Position numbers and translations under genes: made by a program
Origin: an uncultured Oscillospiraceae bacterium
GTDB taxonomy: Bacteria > Bacillota > Clostridia > Oscillospirales > Oscillospiraceae
NCBI GenBank assembly: GCA_905233785.1
Contig: CAJOCV010000050.1
Coordinates: forward strand, 1-10,951
DNA length: 10,951 bases
Direction of reading: 5' to 3'
Shown: positions 5,931 to 10,951 of the stretch, in pieces
How the letters are laid out: every line of letters begins with the position of its first letter
Position numbering within the stretch: the stretch's first letter is position 1
Notes under the pieces: generated by a model
The model's database searches: none
What the model was told of the DNA's origin: nothing
What the model saw: the letters and a program-made list of their open reading frames with translations, nothing else

Positions 5931-6479
5931 ATGTCTGAGGAAGTTTTCATCCGCTACTGCGCGCCGACACTGGCAGGGCTCAAAACCGGGAGTATGTTCT
6001 CCTTCCCGTATCCCGACCGAGACAGCATGCGCGGCGATCTGCGGCGGCTGAACGCGGCGCTTGCCGCGCGCGGGCTGGTGGTGCTGCCGCTGCGCTACCG
6101 AGAGGGCAGGGCGCTGCTGTACGTCTTTCGCCCCGGCGTGCTCAAGCGGGATCTGACCCGGCAGGACGCCCGCGCGATCCTGCGGGAGGCGGGCTACGGC
6201 AGCGACAGTCTCTCGGCCAGTCTGCGCCGGCTGATCGAACGGCTCGGGCAAGAGGAATTTCCGCACGAGATCGGGCTGTTTCTCAGCTATCCGCCGGAGG
6301 ACGTGCGCGGCTTCATCGAAAACCGCGCGCAAAACAGCAAGCTCACCGGCTACTGGAAGGTTTACGGCGACGTGAAGGCCGCGCGGGCGACCTTTGAAAA
6401 ATACAGGAAATGTACGGAGGCCTATCAGCGCTCGCTGCGGGCGGGCTTCAGCCTGCGGGAGCTGGCCGTATCCGTATAG
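5931..6479 (+). CDS. DUF3793 family protein
   Basis: A 182-residue soluble protein. The start at 5931 is set by the G-rich ribosome site AAGGGGGGG (5915-5923). It carries the recognisable DUF3793 signatures: CAPTLAGLKTGSMFSF near the N-terminus (10-25), FPHEIGLFLSYPPEDVRGFI (110-129), then GYWKVYGDVKAA (140-151) and a helix F-x-x-Y-x-x-C (155-161). There is no membrane segment. In Clostridia this family is commonly found beside flavodoxin and iron-uptake genes (recalled association), which agrees with its neighbour 23 bp downstream. It belongs to the operon promoted at 5533. Biochemical activity is unknown; conserved Cys10, His112 and Cys161 might matter, but that is a guess. Confidence 0.85.
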   Translation: MSEEVFIRYCAPTLAGLKTGSMFSFPYPDRDSMRGDLRRLNAALAARGLVVLPLRYREGRALLYVFRPGVLKRDLTRQDARAILREAGYGSDSLSASLRRLIERLGQEEFPHEIGLFLSYPPEDVRGFIENRAQNSKLTGYWKVYGDVKAARATFEKYRKCTEAYQRSLRAGFSLRELAVSV

Positions 6480-6502
6480 TAATATGGAAAGGAATACGAA
6501 CT

Positions 6503-6925
6503 ATGAGCAAAGCAGCAATTGTTTACTGGAGCGGCACCGGCAACACCGAGGCCATGGCGAAGGCCGTACAGAAGGGCGCGCAGAAGGCGGGCGCCTTCGC
6601 GGAGCTTTTCCAGATCTCCGATTTTGACGCGGCCAAGGCCGCAGGCTATGACGCCTTCGCCTTCGGCTGCCCCGCGATGGGCAGCGAGGAGCTGGAGGAC
6701 AGCGAGTTCGCCCCCGGCTTTGAGGCCGTCAAGGGCGCGCTCGCGGGCAAAAAGGTCGTGCTCTTCGGCTCCTACGGCTGGGGCGAGGGCGACTGGATGC
6801 GCGCCTGGGAGGCCGACTGCGCCGCCGCCGGCATCGCGCTTGCCGCCGAGAGCGTCATCTGCAACGACGCGCCCGACGACGACGGCGTCGCCGCCTGCGA
6901 AGCCCTCGGCGCGGTGCTGGCGTAG
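6503..6925 (+). CDS. Flavodoxin, short-chain type
   Basis: A 140-residue FMN electron carrier; the start at 6503 follows AAAGGA (6488-6493), and earlier in-frame starts fall inside the DUF3793 gene. The FMN phosphate loop is SGTGNTE (10-16), the first isoalloxazine loop is FGCPAMGSEELED (54-66), and the second is FGSYGWGEGDWMR (88-100). All are typical of short clostridial flavodoxins, and the length is normal. Flavodoxins replace ferredoxin as low-potential carriers when iron is scarce, which suits an iron-responsive operon (inference). It is the last gene of the operon. Its TAG stop overlaps the first base of a GTCAGTG heptamer array, and a terminator follows 36 bp later. Confident family call. 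Confidence 0.95.
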   Translation: MSKAAIVYWSGTGNTEAMAKAVQKGAQKAGAFAELFQISDFDAAKAAGYDAFAFGCPAMGSEELEDSEFAPGFEAVKGALAGKKVVLFGSYGWGEGDWMRAWEADCAAAGIALAAESVICNDAPDDDGVAACEALGAVLA

Positions 6926-6945
6926 TCAGTGGTCAGTGGTCAGTG
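6925..6945 (+). repeat. Three tandem GTCAGTG heptamers
   Basis: Three perfect 7-bp units starting at the last base of the flavodoxin stop codon, then AAAAGTGAATAA as degenerate continuation. Related heptamer-type sequence occurs at 5505-5515 (inverse), 7055-7069 (inverse), 8656-8686 (inverse, degenerate) and 10144-10174. Confidence 0.85.
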
Positions 6946-6960
6946 AAAAGTGAATAAACA

Positions 6961-7013
6961 AGGTGTCGCTTCGCGACGGATTGTACTTTCCGTGAAGCGG
7001 CATCTTTTTGTTT
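6961..7013 (+). terminator. Terminator of the flavodoxin operon
   Basis: AGGTGTCGCTTC (6961-6972) pairs with GAAGCGGCATCT (6994-7005), with two G-U pairs, followed by TTTTTGTTT. The loop is 21 bases. An alternative small hairpin GTCGC-TTC-GCGAC (6965-6977) competes with it. Confidence 0.75.
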
Positions 7014-7050
7014 CCAGTTTGCGACAAATCACTCTTCAATCTTGCGAATT

Positions 7051-7148
7051 GCTGTCCACTGGTCACTATCCGCAATCCGCGAATGAAAATAAATCTGCAG
7101 CGAGTCCTTTGTGTATGATTGACATTTTTAAAATTATGAAGTATCATT
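7051..7148 (+). repeat. Promoter-bearing dispersed repeat, copy A
   Basis: It aligns with copy B at 8717-8806. The best-conserved part, 7105-7148 against 8763-8806, matches at 37 of 44 positions without gaps. Upstream both show CACT...CTATC, CAAT-CGC and GAAA blocks with small indels. The conserved part holds a complete promoter. Confidence 0.8.
7119..7147 (+). promoter_or_regulatory. Repeat-borne promoter A (TTGACA-N17-TATCAT)
   Basis: A perfect -35 TTGACA (7119-7124), an exact 17-bp spacer and a -10 TATCAT (7142-7147). Transcription would run into the 330-bp leader of the secreted peptidase-like gene at 7476. No nearer convincing promoter for that gene was seen; the TATAAA at 7444 lacks a -35. 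Confidence 0.75.
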
Positions 7149-7260
7149 CATCTATGATCATTCTTTTATTTAAGAATAGACAGACGAGTTAGGGGTACTC
7201 GCGCTAGTGTCAAAAAAGCTCGCGGCGCCCCCGACTTTTCTTTATCAAGATCAAAGTTAA

Positions 7261-7437
7261 TTCTGTGAATTTGATCAAACTGGAAGGAACAGTTATGAAG
7301 ATTTCCCCGCTCTTCACAATGCAGAAAGCAAAATGGAGTATGTTTCATTTTACAACTGTGAAAGACCACCAATAGTTCGGTTAAAGGACGGATTAATAAC
7401 AGCATATGCCGATGCTGTTATAGCCTATTTGGGCTGA
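7261..7437 (+). pseudogene. Possible degraded gene remnant, with an overlapping 26-codon small ORF
   Basis: One frame is open for 58 codons after the TAA at 7258 and ends at TGA 7435-7437. It reads in a protein-like way (SYEDFPALHNAESKMEYVSF, then PPIVRLKDGLITAYADAVI) but has no start with a ribosome site, so it may be the 3' end of a broken gene. In another frame, ATG 7295 to TAG 7375 gives a 26-residue ORF with a good Shine-Dalgarno (GGAAGG, 7282-7287), which could be a leader peptide. I do not recognise either product. Both readings are tentative. Confidence 0.3.
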
Positions 7438-7475
7438 ACGAGTTATAAAATAATTTGATTAGGGAGAGAACAGCA

Positions 7476-8486
7476 ATGAAAAAAAGGTACAAGCAAATAA
7501 TATGTTTACTCACGCTGATAGTTTTGCTTTTAGTTTCTTCTACCGCCAACGCTTTTGCAGCATCAGATTCAGATTTGATAGGATACCTTTCTAAATGTAG
7601 ATTTTTACCTTCAAATGGTACATTGGAACTTACCGAACGGACGTATCTTAAATATTTGCCCTGCAGTGTAAAAACGAATTCAGCTTCTTTTGATGTGGGC
7701 GTTTATGAGGCTGGCAAGACTTTTACTGTAACAGGGCTTTATATTAACACAGAAGGTAATTTCTGGTATAGAGTAACAGATGGGAACAAGCTAGGATATG
7801 TATATAATTCATATGGTACTTTTTCGGACGGTTCAATAGATTTTACATATTATTATGTTGTGAACAATCAACTATACATATCCGACTCCACGAAACATAT
7901 GTGCTATGCGGTGAGTGCATCCACTGCATCAAGTATACCTATTTCAACAGAGCAAATTGATACAATATGCCAGGCGTTTGGCTATGAAGATAATTCTTAC
8001 TGGGTTTATAACGAAAGCAACGACCTGTCTAACCACCCTTTGCTTCCATATGATTGGTATGCGGCTTCATCAAAGCATGACTATTACACATCCAGCCAAA
8101 TAGGAAGTGGGCTAACACTCTCCTATTACTGTGGAGGTAATAATGAATGCGCTGGTTTTGCTAATTTCATGGGATTGATGCTAACAGGGCAATTGCCGAA
8201 GAACGGAGAGGCTGATTATGCTTCCAATATAGGGAACGGTTGGGCTTCATACTCAACTACGCAGATTATAGAAATGGGAGGGGTAAAACCAGGTGACATC
8301 TTACGCAATTATGGACACAGCGCAATGGTGTATACTGTAAACAGCGATGGTTCTTTCCATACGATCGAAGTATGGGGTAGATCAGCAAATGTCATTCATA
8401 TAAATGGTTTTTTTAATGGTAGGGAAGACTATTCAAAGCTTGATCAAATTCCGGATATGATCTATGTGCTGCGATATGAAGGGTGA
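7476..8486 (+). CDS. Secreted SH3b plus cysteine-peptidase-like (CHAP/NlpC-type) protein
   Basis: A 336-residue exported protein; the start at 7476 follows AGGGAGAG (7461-7468). Residues 1-29 are a signal peptide with a cleavage site near ANAFAA. Residues about 48-115 look like a bacterial SH3 domain (TYLKYLPCS, then TVTGLYINTEGNFWYRVTDG and GYVYNSYG), a typical wall-binding module. The C-terminal part has a candidate papain-fold centre: Cys225 in NNECAGFANFMG, and His281 in GDILRNYGHSAMVYTV, followed by an IEVWG strand (297-301) that may supply the third residue. It therefore may cleave peptidoglycan peptides or act as an amidase outside the cell. Its DNA is clearly AT-richer than the neighbours (line 7801-7860 has 15 G+C of 60; line 9001-9060 has 35 of 60), suggesting acquisition. 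It is flanked by two copies of a promoter-bearing repeat. Exact peptidase family is uncertain. Confidence 0.75.
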   Translation: MKKRYKQIICLLTLIVLLLVSSTANAFAASDSDLIGYLSKCRFLPSNGTLELTERTYLKYLPCSVKTNSASFDVGVYEAGKTFTVTGLYINTEGNFWYRVTDGNKLGYVYNSYGTFSDGSIDFTYYYVVNNQLYISDSTKHMCYAVSASTASSIPISTEQIDTICQAFGYEDNSYWVYNESNDLSNHPLLPYDWYAASSKHDYYTSSQIGSGLTLSYYCGGNNECAGFANFMGLMLTGQLPKNGEADYASNIGNGWASYSTTQIIEMGGVKPGDILRNYGHSAMVYTVNSDGSFHTIEVWGRSANVIHINGFFNGREDYSKLDQIPDMIYVLRYEG

Positions 8487-8532
8487 TTTTGTCTCGAATT
8501 TTATAGCATTGCAACATATAAAAGCAATTATG

Positions 8533-8565
8533 AAAGCGTCTACTGCTCAGTAGGCGCTTTTCTAT
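8533..8565 (+). terminator. Terminator of the peptidase-like gene
   Basis: AAAGCGTCTACTG (8533-8545) pairs with CAGTAGGCGCTTT (8548-8560), with one G-U pair and a tight loop, followed by T-rich sequence. It lies 46 bp after the stop codon. Confidence 0.85.
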
Positions 8566-8629
8566 ATTTCTTTTCTATATATTTATGAAAGGGGATCCGT
8601 GTACCTACACCAACCCTCAGTATTTTTTC

Positions 8630-8716
8630 CGTCCCCGAAGGGGACGCCTTAACTTTTCACCTTTCACTATTCACTTTTCACTGATTCCTGTCCCCTCCGC
8701 CGATCAAGGATCGGCG
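8630..8716. repeat. Two trinucleotide-loop hairpins flanking a CACTTTTCA-type degenerate repeat
   Basis: CGTCCCC-GAA-GGGGACG (8630-8646) and CGCCGATC-AAG-GATCGGCG (8698-8716) bracket a run of related units (TTTTCAC, TTTCACTA, TTCACTTTTCACTG) at 8653-8683, the inverse of the AGTGAAAAGTGAAT sequence at 6942-6955. Together with the following repeat copy B this makes a composite intergenic element. Confidence 0.7.
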
Positions 8717-8806
8717 CTGCCACTATCCACTATTTACAATTCGCAAAAGAAATTCACCGAGTTTCTTTGTGCATGATTGACATTTTTCGAATTCTGCGGT
8801 ATCATT
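8717..8806 (+). repeat. Promoter-bearing dispersed repeat, copy B
   Basis: Second copy of the element at 7051-7148, in the same orientation, offset 1658 bp in the conserved part. It lies directly in front of the substrate-binding protein gene at 8882. Confidence 0.8.
8777..8805 (+). promoter_or_regulatory. Repeat-borne promoter B (TTGACA-N17-TATCAT)
   Basis: TTGACA (8777-8782), a 17-bp spacer and TATCAT (8800-8805), the same hexamers and spacing as promoter A. Predicted transcription starts near 8812, about 70 bases before ATG 8882, and should drive the binding-protein/ATPase operon. Confidence 0.8.
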
Positions 8807-8881
8807 ATTTCAAAGTTTCTTAACAAATTCGTATTCCACGGGCAAGGCCCGCTGAAAAATAACTGTAAGGAGGAACCCCCC

Positions 8882-10087
8882 ATGAAAAAGTACCTGGCAC
8901 TGCTGCTTGCGCTCGTGATGGTCTTCGCGCTCTGCTGCCCCACCGCTTTCGCAGACGACGACTACACGATCCGCATCTATTCCAACTCCAATTCCACCGA
9001 GCGCACCACCTGGCTCATCAATGAGGCGAAGAAGGCCGGCTTCTCCATCTCCATTGACGACAACTCCGTCATCTCCGGCGACACCGCCGCCGTGCAGGCC
9101 GCCAACGAGAACAAGGACGGCGACCTGATCTTCGGTCTGAACGAGACTCGCTGGGGTCAGCTCATTGACGGGCAGTACGAGAACCTCTCCATCATCGACT
9201 GGACGCCCTCCTGGGCCGATCAGGTCGGCGCCTACAAGTACGACGGGCAGGCCTGGGGTCTCGTCATCCAGAACGTGCTGATGCTCTACCGCAACGACGA
9301 GTTCGGCACCAAGGGCGAAGAGCTGCACTTTGACCACTGGGCGGACGTCATCAACTCCGGCTACACCTGGTACCGTCAGAACAAGATCGGCGGCACCACC
9401 AACGCCAACATCAACTCCGCCATCCTCTACGCCTTCACCGATCCCGAATCCCCCGCCGGCGGCATCTCCATCGACGGCTGGAAGGCGCTGTGGAAGTTCT
9501 GCGCGGACGGCAAGTCCGGCGGCGACGACTACAAGTACGGCTTCGATCCTCTGAACAAGGGCGAGGTCGCCATCTCCGAGTTCTACTCTTCCGCCCTCTA
9601 CGGCAAGATCGACGCCGCGGCCGAGGGCAGCGAGCATCCGCTGGTCGGCGCGCTGGAGCCTGAAAACTGGGCGCTGGTCGATATTAAGGACGGCACCTAC
9701 TACATCGCCGAGTACATCGGCATCCTCGACAAGGCCGGCCGCACCGAGGAGCAGACCGAGAAGGTCAAGGAATTCTGCGACTGGTTCGGCTCCGCCGAAG
9801 TGCAGGCTGCCTGGGCCGAAGAGTTCGACTCCGTCCCCTGCAACAGCGACGCTGTTGATCTCGTCTACGGCGAGGACATCCCCGAGATCTACCTGCTGCC
9901 GAACTTCGCCCTTGAGAAGGTTGACGGCACCGATATGACCTACGCCGCCTACGTTGCCGCCCACTCCGCCGAGTGGACCAACATCATGACCAACCTGGGC
10001 TTCTACTGGGCCGACGCCTCCGACGCCAAGCCCGAACCCGATTGGGACAGCCTCGACTGGGCGGTTCTGACCCAGAAAGCCGCGTAA
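8882..10087 (+). CDS. ABC transporter extracellular substrate-binding protein
   Basis: A 401-residue exported protein. The start at 8882 follows TAAGGAGG (8866-8873), 8 bases away. Residues 1-24 are a signal peptide (MKKYLALLLALVMVFALCCP, then TAFA before DDD). The Cys18-Cys19 context lacks the Leu at -3 of a normal lipobox, so cleavage by signal peptidase I after AFA looks more likely than lipidation. The mature part has binding-protein features: an opening strand YTIRIYSNSNS, the GDLIFGLNE segment (80-88), AWGLVIQNVLMLYRND hinge region (124-139), WADVINSG, and a late GSAEVQAAW helix. The length is normal. It resembles the Fe3+/polyamine/phosphonate/thiamine-type group, matching the ATPase encoded 109 bp downstream. 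The ligand is not determinable. A hairpin after the stop probably keeps its mRNA level above that of the ATPase. Confidence 0.88.
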   Translation: MKKYLALLLALVMVFALCCPTAFADDDYTIRIYSNSNSTERTTWLINEAKKAGFSISIDDNSVISGDTAAVQAANENKDGDLIFGLNETRWGQLIDGQYENLSIIDWTPSWADQVGAYKYDGQAWGLVIQNVLMLYRNDEFGTKGEELHFDHWADVINSGYTWYRQNKIGGTTNANINSAILYAFTDPESPAGGISIDGWKALWKFCADGKSGGDDYKYGFDPLNKGEVAISEFYSSALYGKIDAAAEGSEHPLVGALEPENWALVDIKDGTYYIAEYIGILDKAGRTEEQTEKVKEFCDWFGSAEVQAAWAEEFDSVPCNSDAVDLVYGEDIPEIYLLPNFALEKVDGTDMTYAAYVAAHSAEWTNIMTNLGFYWADASDAKPEPDWDSLDWAVLTQKAA

Positions 10088-10104
10088 ATCTCAATCCAAG
10101 CACA

Positions 10105-10132
10105 ATGGCGAGCCGGGCAACCGGCTCGCCAT
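10105..10132 (+). terminator. GNRA-capped hairpin between binding protein and ATPase genes
   Basis: ATGGCGAGCCGG (10105-10116), loop GCAA, CCGGCTCGCCAT (10121-10132): a perfect 12-bp stem with a GNRA tetraloop, 17 bp after the stop codon. Only GTTCTTAAAT follows, so it probably acts as a leaky terminator or 3'-end stabiliser within the operon. Confidence 0.75.
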
Positions 10133-10143
10133 GTTCTTAAATG

Positions 10144-10174
10144 GAGTGGCCAGTGGTCAGTGACCAGTGGTCAG
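10144..10174 (+). repeat. Degenerate heptamer array (CAGTGGT-type)
   Basis: AGTGGC, CAGTGGT, CAGTGAC, CAGTGGT and CAGG follow with a 7-bp period, the same family as the GTCAGTG array at 6925-6945. It lies just upstream of the ATPase ribosome site. Confidence 0.8.
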
Positions 10175-10196
10175 GAAACGAAGGAGCGCGATACAT

Positions 10197-10951
10197 ATGA
10201 TTCAATTAAACGACATCGTGGTGAAGTTCGGGGACTTCACCGCCCTGCACGACATCAACGTCCACGTCAAGGAGGGGGAGTTTTTCACCTTCCTCGGCCC
10301 CTCGGGCTGCGGCAAAACGACGACGCTGCGCACCATCACGGGCTTTATCGAGCCGGTCTCGGGTTCGGTGGTCGTGAAGGGGCAGGACATCACCCACGTT
10401 CCCATCGAAAAGCGCAACATCGGCATCGTCTTTCAGAGCTACGCCCTCTTCCCCACCATGACGGTGTATGACAACATCGCCTTCGGTCTCAAGATCAAGA
10501 AGCTCAAGAAGGACGAGATCGACCGCAAGGTGCGCGAGATCGCCAAAAAGGTCGACCTCTCGGACGAGCAGCTCAAGAAGGCCGTGTCCCAGCTCTCCGG
10601 CGGGCAGCAGCAGCGCGTCGCCATCGCGCGCGCACTGGTTACGGAACCCGCCATCATCTGCATGGACGAACCGCTCAGTAACCTCGACGCAAAGCTGCGT
10701 GTGCAGCTTCGCAATGAGCTCAAAAAGATGCAGAAGGACTTCGGCATCACGACGATCTACGTCACTCACGACCAGGAGGAGGCGCTGACGCTCTCCGACC
10801 GGATCGCGGTGTTCAACAAGGGCTATATCGAGCAGATCGGCACGCCGAACGAGGTCTACAATCACTCGCAAACCGAGTTTGTCTGCAACTTTATCGGGGA
10901 CATCAACCGCCTGAGCGATGCGGTGGTGGCAAAGCTCAACGCCGAGGGCGC
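10197..10951 (+). CDS. ABC transporter ATP-binding protein, Fe3+/polyamine type (3' end outside window)
   Basis: ATG 10197 follows AAGGAG (10181-10186), and the frame stays open to the window end, showing 251 residues. All ABC ATPase motifs are present: Walker A GPSGCGKT (34-41), Q-loop Gln80 in VFQSYALFP, signature LSGGQQQRVAIARAL (133-147), Walker B IICMDE with Glu158 (153-158), D-loop SNLDAKLR, and switch His191 in VTHDQEEAL. The family is the PotA/FbpC/UgpC-like importer ATPases, which energise uptake of iron, polyamines, phosphonates or sugars. After about 240 residues the sequence continues (NFIGDINRLSDAVV), as expected for the start of the C-terminal TOBE regulatory domain. It pairs with the upstream binding protein; the permease is expected downstream. 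The substrate is undetermined. Confidence 0.95.
   Translation, partial: MIQLNDIVVKFGDFTALHDINVHVKEGEFFTFLGPSGCGKTTTLRTITGFIEPVSGSVVVKGQDITHVPIEKRNIGIVFQSYALFPTMTVYDNIAFGLKIKKLKKDEIDRKVREIAKKVDLSDEQLKKAVSQLSGGQQQRVAIARALVTEPAIICMDEPLSNLDAKLRVQLRNELKKMQKDFGITTIYVTHDQEEALTLSDRIAVFNKGYIEQIGTPNEVYNHSQTEFVCNFIGDINRLSDAVVAKLNAEG

Noticed and set aside
6925..7070. CRISPR array suggested by short repeats
   Set aside because: Units are 7 bp and contiguous, with no unique spacers and no cas genes.
8810..9964. 384-codon minus-strand open frame opposite the binding-protein gene
   Set aside because: Same codon-bias artefact; Val/Gly/Asp-rich without recognisable domains.

Overview
The window reads as a chromosomal stretch from a fairly GC-rich, Gram-positive gut-type Clostridia, most likely Oscillospiraceae or a neighbouring family. 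This is inferred from strong Shine-Dalgarno sites, lipoprotein signals of the MKKYLALLLALVMVFALC type, a DUF2325/DUF3793/flavodoxin cluster, an unanchored periplasmic-type binding protein next to a CUT/Fe3+-like ATPase, and intergenic DNA full of palindromes and short degenerate repeats. No tRNA, rRNA or CRISPR array was seen.

Layout. Positions 1-926 hold the C-terminal part of an extracellular solute-binding protein with an unusual C-terminal membrane anchor, closed by a very strong hairpin terminator with a duplicated right arm. About 600 bp without a convincing gene follow, including a run of three palindromes. Then comes a lipoprotein (1538-2362) with an 11-residue tandem repeat and probable OB-like domains, ended by an 18-bp hairpin. 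On the minus strand, 2775-3830 is an orphan PAS/HATPase sensor kinase-like protein that seems to lack the phospho-accepting histidine. It is divergent from the glyceraldehyde-3-phosphate dehydrogenase gene (4100-5128), and both have readable sigma-A-type promoters.

From 5200 to 5500 there is a decayed REP-associated tyrosine transposase (RAYT) beside a 99-bp imperfect palindrome. A strong promoter with operator-like repeats then drives a three-gene operon: DUF2325, DUF3793 and flavodoxin (5604-6925). This set is plausibly linked to iron or redox status (inference). Positions 6925-8806 form a visibly different block. It starts with tandem GTCAGTG heptamers, carries an AT-rich gene for a secreted SH3b plus cysteine-peptidase-like protein (7476-8486), and is bounded by two direct copies of a repeat, each containing a TTGACA-N17-TATCAT promoter.

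The second copy of that repeat drives a substrate-binding protein (8882-10087). A GNRA-capped hairpin and another heptamer repeat separate it from the ABC ATPase gene (10197 onward, cut by the window end); a permease is expected just beyond. The most interesting theme is the intergenic repeat system: palindromes, heptamer arrays and a dispersed repeat that carries a ready-made promoter and sits in front of unrelated genes.
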